64,000 bases of DNA from Branchipolynoe longqiensis (GCA_030323885.1 CM059187.1:125596025-125660024), one strand, 5' to 3'. Positions 44,848 to 56,846 are shown, counted from the first letter of the stretch. Notes: generated by a model from the letters alone, not told the origin. Made by a program: numbers and translations.

Positions 44848-45271
44848 TAGTTATACGAATCTTACCTGGGTATAGATGATGGATAACTGTTGTTTTCCCG
44901 AGGTAGAAGCCTCGGGTAGACGTGGGCTAGGGAGAAGGAAGCACGTGAGGTACCAGCAATTTTAACAGGATAAAAATGATCTTTCAATACAATGGATACT
45001 ATGATTTTCCCGTAACGGTACACCAATGGGATAGACGTGGCAGGGCGTGGTGGGTGGGCCCTAGCCCACGTCTACCCGAGGATTCTACCTCGGGAAAACA
45101 ACAGTTATTCATCATCTATACCCAGGTAAGATTTGTATAACTATACTATTTTACCTCGGTATACAGCCTCAGGCTAGCCTCAGGCTAGGGAGACCTTTAC
45201 ATAATTCTTTTTATCCTTAATATCATCCATTCTTATATAATATTCAACGTTTTTGTTCTCACCTATTCTTG

Positions 45272-46380
45272 TTAGTTGGCGAGCAGGCGCTTTGCAATGC
45301 CGGTAGGCTTTTCTAGTCGCTTGTTGTAATGTTTTGAAAACGACTTAGCCGTCTTCCAGCCTGCATGCGCTAGTATTCTTTTCACAGAAACACCTAGCAA
45401 CCGTGCCTTGGAGACCATGGCACCTCTAGTTGAGTGGGATGAGTATTTGCTCGTATCCACTCCAGCCAATGTCAACACCGTAATTGTCCATCTGCCAAGG
45501 GTGTCTCGTGAAATTGCTTTATGTGGCCTTATAAAGCTCACGAATAGTTGTTGTGATGCACGTAAATCCTTTGTCTTAGATATATAAGCCCGTATGGCTG
45601 ACACAACACATAATTTCCGATCACTCGGAAAACAGTCTAAGTGAACCGTATATAAAGGGTCACCTAACGTGTTCGATTTAAGCAATTGTGCTAAATCAAA
45701 CGTAGCTTGTTTCTTTTCTATTTCTAATCCAGTTAAAGACAAAGCAACAATGGTCTGTCCTCTGTGTCCGGTTACTAATAATAACAGGACCGCGACCTTA
45801 AAACCTAATTGTTTTAAATCTAACCACGAGTTGTGAGGCCAAGCCTGAAACAACTTAAATACTACAGACACATCCCAAAACCGACTATACTTTGGTTTTG
45901 GAGGATTCCTTTGATAAATTGAACGAAGTAAATATCCAAAAGCATAATGTTTTCCAACTGTTTCACCATCAATTCTCGGTAATATGATTGATAACGCACA
46001 TCTTGCCGCATTAATCGACCCAAAGGATAGTCCCTCATCCTCTAGAGAACGAAGAAAACGAGCTACTTGTGAAATTGTTGGATTTGTTGGCTTAACTTTC
46101 ATTAACAAACAATGTACACCCATTTCTTTAAATAGGATGTGTACATTTTGACAGTTCCTGGCCTCCAGGCATCAGCTACTATCCTATTCTCAGTAATTTT
46201 GTCCAATCCAAATTGGCGCAGCTGGTTCCTTAGAAAAGGAATGCCAATAGGGGCGTCGTTGACACGTCGCCGTGAACCACTAACGGTCTGTGGTGTGTCA
46301 GATTCCCGAGTTTTCTTGGGAATCGTATATGTTATTTTGCCAGTTGTGAAACTGCTGGCAGCCAAGGTTGCGTGTCCCAA
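45272..46380 (-). pseudogene. DIRS tyrosine recombinase
   Basis: The N-terminal SAM-like domain reads NRIVADAWRPGTVKMYTSYLKKW; a frame shift near 46105-46125 links it to the catalytic domain. Catalytic residues are visible: Arg in [21 protein letters not shown] (HxxR), and LAHAGWKTAKSFSKHYNK, with the His/Trp position and the nucleophilic Tyr. In DIRS elements this enzyme integrates the circular cDNA. The catalytic part (283 residues, ending LLAN) is intact by itself. Confidence 0.85.
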
Positions 46381-46439
46381 TCGGGCACCACCAGTATCGC
46401 ATGTGTCCTTTCCAGACCGATTTTCCTGACAACTCGGCT

Positions 46440-48130
46440 GATAATGCTAAACGGTGGGAAAATATAAAATAATTATTTTCCCAGGTAATAGCAAATGCAT
46501 CTACCTTCCAAGCCTCCGGTTCAGGATGCCAAGAAACATAACAAGGTAATTTGTTATTATTTCGTGATGCAAATAAGTCAACTTCAGGTGTACCCCATTT
46601 TTCACAAATGAAATTAAACAACGGTGTAGAGAGAGACCATTCTAAATGGTCATGGAAATTTCTACTTTTATAGTCTGCAAGTGTATTTTGTGACCCTGGA
46701 ATATGCGCTACAGTCAGCCAGACTTGTTGAGCCTGTGCCCAGTTCCAAATCAGTTTAGACAACTGATTGCAAGGCTTTGATTTGGTTCCCCCCATGTTAC
46801 GAATATATGCCATGGCAGTAGTATTATCAGTTAGTATTCTAACTTGTGATTTATTTATCTTTACTAAACTACATAAGCCCAAATAAATAGCATGCAATTC
46901 TAGTGCATTAATATAGTCTGATTTTTCATCATCAAGCCATCTACCTCCTGTTGTGACCCCATCTCGATGAGCTCCCAAACCTTCTAACGAAGCATCAGTA
47001 GTAATTACTGTATTAGGTTCCGCCATGCGGATTGGATTTGGTGAACTTGCTATATGTTGCATCCACCATCCAATATCCTGTAACCCTTCTTGCGAAATAA
47101 ACATCATTCGCTCAAAATTGCCTTTAGTTCGTGTTAACGCTAAATTTTTATCTATTTCTAGCGACTTAATATGGGCCTTCCCGTATAGAATAGCGGGTGC
47201 ATACGATATCATTATCCCAATAAGGACTGCGACCTATCTAATTTTAGGTTTTGGTAACTTAATAAGCTGGGTCGCTGTATTCATAAACTTAATTAGGTTT
47301 TGTTCTGTTATCGACACTGTAAGAGACTGTGTATCCAGAATAAACCCTAAACATTTGAGTTGTTTTGTTGGTTTAAACACTACTTTTGTGGATGTACATA
47401 AAACCCCAATTTAGTAAGTAATGCACATAAATCGAACACTGCATTCTCACAATCAATTTGTGTTGATGCAATAATAAAGGAATCATCTATGTATGGAAAC
47501 ATTATATGACCCTTCCGCGCCATTACTGAAAAAAACAGGTTTAAGCAGTTTAGTGAATAAACGAGGGGCACAAGCTAAACCATTCGGCATGCAAGTAAAC
47601 TCATAGAGTTGGTTATCCCAAAGAAACCGAAGAAATTTCCGGTCTTTTTCTCTTATGGGAAGCGTATAATATGCATTTTGTAAATCAACACTAGCCATCC
47701 ACGCATCTGGCGTAATCAGATCGCGTGCTGTATCTAGCAAGAACATTTTAAAATGTCGATATTCAACCATTTTATTAAGGATTGTTAAATCCAGGATCAT
47801 TCGAACCTCACCATTAGGCTTTGGTCTCGAGAAGATGTTTGAAATAAACTCTCCTGAACAGTATGTCACTTTTTGTATAATTCCTTTCTCAAAGAATTTT
47901 TGTACCTGTTTAGTTAGTGCCTCTCGTTCAACCGGTTCAATGTTATAAGAAAAGGTATCCTGCCTTGTACCGGAATTTGTGTGAAGGGAATGTGAACACC
48001 CCTAACTATTTGTAAAATTTCTTGGTCACTAGTAATTTTGTGCCACTCAGAAATATGATTATTAATATTACCAGCCACAAAGTTGCTTACAGTTTGTGTG
48101 GTTTTAGAGGCTGGAAGGAATTGTAACGTT
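46440..48130 (-). pseudogene. DIRS reverse transcriptase and RNase H
   Basis: RT motifs: FSRPKPNGEVRMILDLTILN, then ASVDLQNAYYTLPI, then MPNGLACAPRLFTK. After a frame shift at an A6 run near 47530 comes FPYIDDSFIIAS, with the catalytic YIDD at 47493-47482. After another shift comes LKCLGFILD. A TAG interrupts near 47238. RNase H follows with TTDASLEGLGAH, NALELHAIYLGL, ILTDNTTAMAYI and HIPGSQNTLADYKSR. A connection region comes next (PEVDLFASRNN, then PPFSIISRVVRKIG and VPDWDTQPW) after a shift near 46455. These motifs match DIRS/Ngaro-type RT-RH rather than LINE RT. Confidence 0.85.
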
Positions 48131-48143
48131 TGTGTTTCAACCT

Positions 48144-49505
48144 CTACTTGGACCCGCCCCTGGGGAAGGGTCTCGGCGAGTTGACACCTCGGCCCAGTGG
48201 CCGTGCGGTGTTGTCGGTCCAGCCTGAGCGAGCGCCCCGGCCCCGAAAACCTTGACCAAAGTTTGAACCCGATCTGGTTCCCCTGGTGAACCGCCGTGGA
48301 CGAAAATCCCCTCGTGACCTTTTGAAACGAGGAGTTTCCTGTTTCTTCTTACCATCCATGTTTTTGCCACTCTTGGCTGCAGTTTCTACCTCTTTATAGA
48401 GGTATTGTAGTTGACCGCCAAACATTTTGGTGTTATCTAAAGGTTTCCCTTTAATCGGCTCTGGAGCAAGAAAGAGCGTAAACTCTTTCCCATCATTATC
48501 AGTAACCTTCTTTGAGCGAGCCACTTCTTTGCCAGCATCTGTGCAAACTGACTTGAATACATTTTCATATCTTCGATACGACAGGTAATTACCTGCCGCC
48601 GCCAACAATGCAATACCTTTGTCCATCGTCTTAGCCAAAGACGAGAACTTGTTTTCTTGTTGCATTCTGTTTGCTACAGGAGCAATAGCTGTTAAGGTAC
48701 AAAGCACCGCCTTATGCACTATGTGCAACACACCCTCAAATCTCTTACGGTCCTCCGTCATATTGACATCTCGATCCATCTCCTTAATGATGGAGTTGGG
48801 AACACCTTTAATGCCTGTTAACTCATCTGATAATTTAGAAGTAATCTCCGCCGGCTTAAACGTACGGAAATGGTCATTAATGTTCTCACGCATAAGCGTA
48901 GTGGTTTTCACCCGCTTAGCCCTTGGCTTCTCGACTTTCTTAGCCACTTTGCCTCCAATGGCAGCATAGACACCTTCATATTGCGTGTCTGAGTCCGATT
49001 CCGTAGACGTGGAATCCGTGGACGAGTCAGAAGAAGAAACTTTCCTCTTCTTCTTCTTCTTCTTCTTGGACTTGGTCTTTCGCTTTTTGCGAAGCCCAGT
49101 CTTCCCCCTCTCCTTGGTGAACTCATCACCCGAAGAAACCATGTGTTTCTTCTTCTTTCTTCGTTTAGGAGAAGGAGGAGGAGCCCTAAGCTCCATCTCT
49201 GAGTCTGTGTCGGAGAAATCCTCCACAGAAGACTCTTCTTGCACACTCCGTTTACGAGACACCGGTGGTTTGAGAGCCATTATGTGACTCTCCATCGCCG
49301 CAAACCGCGTCTCCCAATTTTGAGGCGCGGCGCCGCCAGGCACTATGTCCTCCTCGGAGAGAATATGCGCCCCGGGCTGTGTCACAGGCCCTGCCGACAA
49401 CACGGGTGAGGAGTCGTACTCCTCGTCCTCGCCACTCGGAACACGCCCCTCGGCTGCTGCTGCACCGCGCTTACTCCTCTTCGTGGCCATCGAGAGCTGA
49501 AACAA
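48144..49505 (-). CDS. DIRS element gag-like protein
   Basis: An intact 453-residue frame on the minus strand. The N-terminal region is acidic and low-complexity. A strongly basic tract follows (two Arg/Lys-rich blocks and a run of Lys around residues 110-155), then a Ser/Asp/Thr-rich segment. A structured middle follows with LSDELTGIKGVPNSI. The C-terminal tail is Arg/Gly-rich (RFKRSRGDFRPRR, then GQGFRGRGAR), typical of nucleic-acid binding. Position first in the element and composition fit a DIRS gag; there is no CCHC knuckle. It ends just before the RT-bearing region, as the family layout predicts. Confidence 0.7.
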   Translation of the reverse strand: MFQLSMATKRSKRGAAAAEGRVPSGEDEEYDSSPVLSAGPVTQPGAHILSEEDIVPGGAAPQNWETRFAAMESHIMALKPPVSRKRSVQEESSVEDFSDTDSEMELRAPPPSPKRRKKKKHMVSSGDEFTKERGKTGLRKKRKTKSKKKKKKKRKVSSSDSSTDSTSTESDSDTQYEGVYAAIGGKVAKKVEKPRAKRVKTTTLMRENINDHFRTFKPAEITSKLSDELTGIKGVPNSIIKEMDRDVNMTEDRKRFEGVLHIVHKAVLCTLTAIAPVANRMQQENKFSSLAKTMDKGIALLAAAGNYLSYRRYENVFKSVCTDAGKEVARSKKVTDNDGKEFTLFLAPEPIKGKPLDNTKMFGGQLQYLYKEVETAAKSGKNMDGKKKQETPRFKRSRGDFRPRRFTRGTRSGSNFGQGFRGRGARSGWTDNTARPLGRGVNSPRPFPRGGSK

Positions 49506-50237
49506 AATTTTTGATCAGTCCCGGTATATATATATATGTCACAACATGGTTGTTTAAAACTCATTTGGACATCTATTGGTGTTAGAGAACGTGTTTATAC
49601 CGTTATAACACAGGCGTAATAAGCTAAATTTGTGCGTGGGTTGTGGATCAAGCCCAAACCTTACGCAGGGTCGGGACCAGTGTATCGGCCCGCCCATCCC
49701 TCTGTCACGCACACTTCTCCCACCTGTGACTACAACGTCAACAAGTTGGAGAAAATGCTACGAAACTCGGAGAAACGCCTGAAAAAGTTTTGTGGGTAGT
49801 CTATAAAAGAAACCCAGGAGCATCTCCAACATTACTCTCTATTAGAGTACGAGAGAATTTCCACAGGAGACGAGGCAGAGCCCACATCTCTACCCATAAT
49901 CACACGGTGACTCGGGTGTTGACAGAACCGCTAATGACCGGTTTCAATCCTTCGAGAAGGAATTCTATCCTTGGTTTTTTATAACCAAATAACTCGTCCA
50001 AAATGGACCAAAGAAAGGTCTAAACTTTCCATAATGATGCTCTAATGCATCATGATTAAGCTAACCACAGTTTTTATGATACTTACTGCGTATTAGCTTG
50101 TATGTAGACTAATTTTGCCAGAGCAACCCAACGACACGTAATCCAGTCGTGAGTTGTATATGCTAACTGCTGGTACCTCACGTGCTTCCTTCTCCCTAGC
50201 CTGAGGCTAGCCTGAGGCTGTATACCGAGGTAAAATA

Positions 50238-50289
50238 TATATATATACATACATACATACATACATACATACATACATACATACATACA

Positions 50290-50345
<56 letters not shown>
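50238..50345. repeat. (ATAC)n with TA ends at the DIRS right end
   Basis: atatatata, then about 20 catacatac units, then TA again, directly after the right inverted end of the DIRS element. Confidence 0.95.
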
Positions 50346-50348
<3 letters not shown>

Positions 50349-50619
50349 TGACCTAGCCAGGGATAGAGCTAATCACCTCCCGCACAGGAAAATGCCACTT
50401 TACACTGTGTAAAAATATACGGTCTTTCGGTTGTGATAGCCGAGCTTGGAATCATATCAATATCTCGGGCGACAGAGTTGGGGACCATTGTCATCTAATA
50501 GTGATGCAATGGGTGCCCACTCTCTGTGTGACATGGAAATAACTATGTGTAAATGTTATGACGCACAGTGACCGGGATTGCAGTATGATGTCCGGATATT
50601 GAGATACGTTTACTAATTA

Positions 50620-51130
50620 CAGGAATGTTCCCTCCATGCAACAGGAAGAGTGCAATAGGGAGAGGGACATGTATTATTGTTTAATGTAACTGTATGGCGA
50701 CTACATTACTGCATACATTAAGGACACCACCTGCCCTGGGGTGTGACAGGTGCCACCCCTCCCAGGCTGCAGAGGTGTCTGATTGGCTGGCTGCGTGAGC
50801 CCAGTCACCCTTGAACTGCTTGCACTTGCTGGAGAGGCACACTCACTCTAGAGATACCAAAAGAAGCAGTTCACCCCTGAGTTGTGTGTAACACCCCTAG
50901 GGCTAAGGCTGTAGGCACTGATTTTGACTGAACAAGCAGAAGCTATGTGGGTCTGTGTGAGTCAGGGTGGCAGGTCACTAGTAGGCGAACAAGAGTTGTA
51001 GCAATAAAGCTCAACCTTATCACTGTCAATCTTGAATGACTTGTCTCCCTTTCTTTCTTATGAGTTGTGTTTTGGTATTTAGTGGGGGGAGACTGGCAGA
51101 TAGTTGCTAGGATCCTCCTAATAGTAGTGA
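50620..51130 (+). mobile_element. Possible LTR-like fragment
   Basis: A more balanced-composition segment ends with gtagcaataaagctcaacct, a poly(A) signal followed by a T/C-rich stretch and ggtatttagtggggggaga, reminiscent of an R-U5 to leader transition. I cannot define matching ends or a second LTR. Confidence 0.25.
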
Positions 51131-51475
51131 ATATAAGATGAGTAACTGGAGACGGCCAACCAACCCGTTATTCTTCAACTGGGCCACCCCCTCCAGTTCA
51201 AGATCACGAATACTAGTACCACTTCTCTTTGAAATGTCTTCCAGTATGTACCATTTCTAAAATAAGCTTACTGGTAACTATGTGCATGCAACATAACACG
51301 TTTTGCTATTATTAGACTACCGACACATGATGGTGCTATTCTTGTTTTGGTGTTGTTTTGTTATTGTTGTTGTTATTGACGCCGTAGTAGCAACCACAAT
51401 ATGGATCCGGTACACCCAACAGAATATATGTTGGTGTGGATTATAAATGTGTGTAGATACATGTGTGTATGTAAG

Positions 51476-54331
51476 AGTAGGTACTGGCAGCGCCATGAAA
51501 CGGTCCAGGAATGGTGTGTTTTTTTCCCATCAATATTCACATGCTTGTAACTATTCACATGCTTGTAACTATTTCTGTATGTATGTGATATTGACGAAAT
51601 TTCATAACCTAGAAGATTAACATATGTTCTACCCGATGTTGTTGTTGGATTGAATATCTAGCAAGTTTTTATTTTAAGTAAAGTCCATTTGTATTATGAG
51701 TGTATTTAGTGAATATTCCCTTCATTAATGGTGTCAATGAAAACGACTCTGAAAACAGGGTATTTTTAATGTGTTTGCACTCCCTTGCACTACATCTTAG
51801 AAAGTCATGGATGGTACCAGAAGAAGCGCACTGCCCTCAGCTTTCTATCCATATATAGATTGCCATAGGTGGAAAGGGTCAATCAGGTCAAATTCTGCAA
51901 TTTAAATTATTTTGAAAGTTTAAAAACCATTTACTGAATTAACAAATATTTAAAACCTAAAAAGATTTGGTATGGATAGATAGACAATTTGATTCCCTTT
52001 CCAGTGATACCAATCTTACTATAGGGCTAGTTAGTGCAAGGACCCCACTAGGTTCATAATAGTCACACCCATGTAGAAACATGTATATGGCATTGATGTG
52101 AATTGAGATATATTAAAGTGGGCTAAATTTGGGGAGGATCCAACCATTACTCTAGGCACAATGAATATTTAAAGATTTACTTAAATAAAAAAAATTGGTT
52201 TCAGACACTTTTAATTTGTATTTGCAATCAAAATGCAGCTTTTGATATTTTTTGCAGTTATTGTTATAGACAATATGCATTAGTTGCATATGCTATGTGT
52301 GCAAAATTTGAAGAAGATGTACCTATTCGATGAGCCACAGTGAGTGTTCAAAGCTTGATGAACACATTTTTATTCTTTATTTTGTACACTTTTCTTTTGT
52401 AGGTGCAATCAAAATGTACTTCTCGTATTTCTAGATAGAATACTAATATGATAATGTGTATTACCTCCAGATGATGTGCACTGTCTATTTATTATAGGAA
52501 GTTTAACCAATGGGGACCTTTCAGTTTGCATAACTCTCTCATCAGATGGCGTACCATGCCGGTCTCTGTAATGCTTTGGTTGGATAGAAGTAGTTCCTTC
52601 TACTATCAAGTGTGTGTAAATAAGAGGGGGGACGGGTGTACTTGGGTTGAGGGGAGTAGGGGTGTGTGGTGGAGGTGTCAGGGTGTTGTGAGGATGGGGA
52701 GGTGTAGGTGTGTATGGTGGGTGTGTGGTTGGGGCATATGTTTGTGTGGTGGAGGTGTATGGGTGTGGTGAGGATGTTGGTGTGTGTGGTGGGTGTGTGT
52801 GTGGACTTAGGGGTGTGTGGTGGGGCTGTAGGGGTGTGTGGTGAGTGGGTATGGTGTAGTTGGGGTGTAGGTGTGTATGGTGGGTGTGTGGTGGGGGTGT
52901 ACGGGGATTTAGGGGTGTGCGGTGGCTGTGTGTTGGGGTGTATAGGGGCTTAGGGATGTGGTTGGGGTGTAGGTGTGTGTGGTAAGGGTGTAGGTTGTTT
53001 GTGGTGGAGGTGGAGGGGTGTCTTGCAGAGCAGCACCTCACAATCTTTAGCATCCCTAAACCCCCACTACACACCTACACGCCACAACAGCCCTAAACCC
53101 CCACCACACACACCTATACCACCTACGCCCCATGACACACCTATACCCCCAGTACCCCTTACACCCCCACCAGACACTTACACTCCCACCACACACACCA
53201 CACCTACACCACCACACACCCACCTACACCCTCACCACACACACACCTACACCATCACCACACATACCTACACCTCAACCACACACACCTACACGCTCAC
53301 CACGACACACACACACATCTACACGCCCACCACACACCTACACCCCAACCACACTAGACCCTCACCACACACCTACTACATTCCCAACACACACACCCAA
53401 CACCCCCACAACACACATACCTACACCCCCCACATCCCTAAACCCTCACCACACACACACACACCTACACCCTTCTATCCAACCATGATGGCCGACTTGG
53501 ACCGGTGCTGCCACCAAGTGTATAGCGAGAGAAATGGCTCATGAAAGGTCCCCATTGGTTAAGCTACAGTGAGCATTTATAGATTCATCAAATTCATATA
53601 TTTGGTTTTCCGACAATTTGTCTTTTATAGGTTCAATCAAAATTCAATATTTTCCATATTTTGGGATATAATATTGATATAAATAATATCTATTAGTCTT
53701 AGAGAATGGTTATTGCAATACTGTGCCAAATATGAGGAAGATTCAAAAGATTGTTTTGCTGCAATGAGCTTTCAAATATTAAAAATAATGCACTTACTTT
53801 ACATGCAAACAATTACACTTTTTGACATTTTGGGATGCAAATATCTTTTGATTCTCTGCAGATAGAGCTCTAAAAGAAAGAATGTTACACTGTTATGAAA
53901 AGGCGAAATATTTAGCATTTATGCAGTCTTGCTGCAGTTTTCCAAGAAAATACCAAGCTTTGAAAATGGCTATTTGGCCAAATCAGAATGATTTTTGTTG
54001 TTATGAATTGCACTTTTTGACATTGTCTTATTAAAAATCTGCTTGACTAATTGATTTAGCAATTGACAATTTAAATTCCTTTATATATGTAGAATGGAAA
54101 TTGGTTGGCAGAACTTCTCTCAGATCCTTCCACTTTAAAAAAATTATATTTGGTCAAGTTCCACTTTTAATTCAAAATTAATATATCTTTATATTTTAAT
54201 CTTAAAAAATGATTATATCAAGAAAAATAATATATATAGCCTAACTGTTTTTGGATTTAGGCTTGTAATTTCAATGTATACATGATGGAATAAAAATATT
54301 GCACCCTATGCATATTTTTAAATTTCACTGC
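51476..54331 (+). mobile_element. Unclassified long element, copy 1, with nested foldback
   Basis: Begins agtaggtactggcagcgcc and ends ...atgcatatttttaaatttcactgccggt. The same sequence in inverse order lies at 61905-63551. Shared segments include the ends, tcaggtcaaattctgcaatt, catgtagaaacatgtatatg, cctccagatgatgtgcac and gaatgatttttg. A ~1-kb foldback is inserted at 52502-53560. No coding region seen. Confidence 0.75.
52502..53560. repeat. GT/AC-rich giant foldback inserted in copy 1
   Basis: The outer arms accaatggggacctttca and tgaaaggtccccattggt are inverse. Inside them ttggttggatagaag and cttctatccaacca also pair. The core is (GGGGTGTAGGTGTGTGTGGTG)-like repeats on the left and the complementary CACCACACACACCTACACC type on the right, about 850 bp. 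Translations of this core are low-complexity His/Pro/Thr and are not genes. Confidence 0.85.
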
Positions 54332-55974
54332 CGGTGTGGCAGTACATCGCAAACCCCTGGAAATTGCAGATCCCGGGGTTTGCGATTTAGTAGGAAATCA
54401 CAAACCCCCCCATGGAAATTGCAAACCCCCCCTCCCCCATGTTTTGTAGCATTCATCACCATAAGCATGGCAGCTATAGGCCTGTTTGATTTTGAACTTC
54501 TACCAGACCTGGGGGATAAAATGGATTCAAGGAGGATCAAGATGGATTAATTGATTAGTTTTGATGTCATGCTGTCTCAGCAAAGGCCTTTTTCACTGCT
54601 ATTGATCACTCACAAGAAGGATAAGGGACCAGATTAATTTGTGTCAAAGATACTAAACTACAACATTAAGAAAAGCCAGCACAACTTCTTTAAACACTTT
54701 GAACTAACAAATATCCAATTCCCTACAAAACTATCAGTCACTTTGCACATACATAAGCTGCTAAATTTCATACTTTTCAAATGGAAGAAAATGAGAACAA
54801 GTATCCAGCAATGGTGGTATTGGCTTTTTGGCCTTATAACTTCTTGGTCACAAATAATAATTCTAGAAATGCCTAGATCTAGAACTCTAAACCTGAATCT
54901 AGACTTATATAATTATGGATATATATATCCAAACTACATAAAATGACTTGCATTCAATGACAACTGACCCCAACCAATGCTGCAATTCTTGTTTTAAACT
55001 AGCATAAATAATAAGGAAACAATGTGAATAAAAGAAGAGCAACTTTATCTTCCTCTAGATCTAAATCTGGACTTTTTAATTATTGATCTAAATGATGTAG
55101 GCCTAAATGTCAAATGTGCGAACAGAAACTTGTTTCAGAAGAAATATATAACCAACCAATGTCTGATGAACCCTAAGCCCACCCATTTCTTAGGCATTCC
55201 ATTAACCATCAGGTATAAATAAAAAAGATGAAAATAAAATAAGTAAGAGTGACTGAGGCTCCAGATTTGTCTAGATCTAATTGCAGATGGTGATAAGTTT
55301 TTTCATGTAGGCCTACATACAATTGTAGATAAAAGATTCACAAATTAATTCATTATATATATTTTTTAATTTACTATTCCAATTTTCAAACTTTGGCTGA
55401 AGTCTAACAGATTCCAGATCTGCAAGCTCAGCTTGACATAGACTTAAAGCAAGCACATGTGCTTTGTGCAGGTTTGTTTTGGTTTTAAAAATCACACAAT
55501 GCACCGTGATGCTGGAATTATGGACTGGTCTATTATAAAAATTGTATTTATGTAAGCATGATTAAGTCACATTTATTTTCATATAAGGGGATCCCTCAGA
55601 AGATGGATTAGTTGATTATTTTTAATTTCATGCCTGTCACAGCAAGGGCCATATTCACTGCGCACAGGAAAGATAGGAGACCAGGTCAATTTTGGTCAAA
55701 GATACTAGACTACATCAATAAGAAAAGCAAGTACAACTATCTGTATCATTATCCTCCATGACGCTGACGTGAATACAGCTAAAGGATGTCCGAAGGCACC
55801 AGTGCTGTAAAGCAGCCAGCAACTGCTTGGTTGAGACATGATGTAATCTTTGAGTACATACGCTCTGCAACATACCCTGATGGGTTTAGCAAGGCTCATT
55901 AGCCACACGTTGTGCCCAACTTTTTTTGTGTTTTTTTCCCTCACGTGTCGACATACGTTACCACATAAAAAGCA

Positions 55975-56284
55975 GACGGGATGGCCGAATGAGTGTCCGT
56001 CTCCCGTGCTGGTAGATCGTGGGTTCAAACCCTGGTCGAGTCAAACCAATGACTTTAAAATTGATACTTGTCGCTTCCTAGTCAGGCGCTCGGTATTATT
56101 AGGATAGGACTTGGACTGGTGTGCTCAGTGTCAGGATAATGTGACTGAGTGGGATATCAGGTCATGGTGCCAGCGGCCTGGTTTCCCAGTGGGACAGCAC
56201 TATAAAGTCAGCATGAGTGCACAGTGTCACAAGTTGGTACCCGTCCTTAGATGTTGCTAGGATGTAAAACAACAAACAAACAAA
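55975..56284 (+). mobile_element. SINE copy 15 inside the GCAAACCCC element
   Basis: Starts gacgggatggccgaatgagt, has B box gggttcaaaccctgg and ends in (ACAA)n. It splits the element at 54331-56525 and sits beside a remnant MITE end (56300-56365). Confidence 0.9.
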
Positions 56285-56299
56285 TCTCGATGTAACAAA

Positions 56300-56365
56300 G
56301 TGATTTTCCGCATTGGTGGCGCGCTGGTGAGATACATCATAATGTGACAGGGCTGTAAGACTGCC
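56300..56365. mobile_element. MITE end fragment, CTGTCACA family
   Basis: catcataatgtgacagggct matches the right terminal repeat of the elements at 17415, 18590 and 35410. The left part is missing; a SINE insertion (55975-56284) lies on that side. Confidence 0.5.
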
Positions 56366-56577
56366 AAACATGGGGGGTTTGCGATGTCCAGGGGGGATAT
56401 GTGATTTCCTAGGAAATCGCAAACATATATGCCCATATATGTTATGGGGGTTTGCAATTTCCTAGGAAATCACAAGTGGGGGTTTGCGATTTACAGGGTT
56501 TGCAATTTCCTGCCACACCGGTACCTAATCAGAGGCGAGGGGTATCGTGATGTGTGTGTGTCGGGGGGTGGGGGCAC

Positions 56578-56846
56578 TATCAAAGATCATATCAGGTTAC
56601 TCTTGATAGTGCGCACTCATAGCGTCTTTATAGTGCTTCCCCACTGGGAGACTGCCACCATCACCATGACTCTATATCACACCCACTCAAGATTATCCCG
56701 ATAGGGAGCAAACCAGTAATTATTTCTCTATCCTAATAACCTAGAGCGCCAAGCTAGGTAGAGACTAGCATCATTTTAGCATTGGTTTGACTCGGCCGAG
56801 GTTTGAACTCACGACCTCCCGCACAGGAAGCGACACCCCATCCGGT
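56578..56846 (-). mobile_element. SINE copy 16, diverged
   Basis: aagatcatatcaggttactc, cgtctttatagtgcttcccc, gactcggccgaggtttgaac and ccatccggt define an antisense copy lacking its tail. Confidence 0.75.

Larger units (their letters stand above)
44845..50237 (-). mobile_element. DIRS-order tyrosine-recombinase retrotransposon, decayed
   Basis: On the minus strand it carries a gag-like ORF, RT and RNase H, and a tyrosine recombinase, the gene set of DIRS-order elements, which integrate via a circular intermediate and leave no target duplication. The ends are inverted: TTTTACCTCGGTATACAGCC and the following ~28 nt read inward at 45149-45196 on the plus strand and at 50237-50190 on the minus strand. 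The left end is preceded by a ~300-bp foldback (44845-45148), also present at 20320-20630. I see no DAM-type methyltransferase. The element is flanked on both sides by (TA)/(TATG)- and (ATAC)-type microsatellites. Several frameshifts and stops in pol and recombinase indicate inactivity. Confidence 0.88.
54331..56525. mobile_element. Terminal-inverted-repeat element with GCAAACCCC motifs
   Basis: ccggtgtggcagtacatcgc followed by aaacccctgg at the left is matched by gggtttgcaatttcctgcca followed by caccgg at the right. Several inverted copies of ggaaatcgcaaacccc cluster at each end (54345-54435 and 56360-56510). A ~165-bp direct repeat lies inside (54530-54700 and 55585-55745). A SINE (55975-56284) is inserted. 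No recognisable transposase. Confidence 0.7.

Noticed and set aside
48619..49287. Plus-strand frames opposite the gag-like ORF
   Set aside because: Antisense shadows of the DIRS gag; Phe/Leu-rich runs reflect the Lys-rich tract on the other strand.
52409..53544. Long open frames on both strands rich in His, Pro and Thr or Gly, Val and Cys
   Set aside because: They are translations of the CACACC-type foldback repeat; no start context, no domain, and composition follows the repeat.
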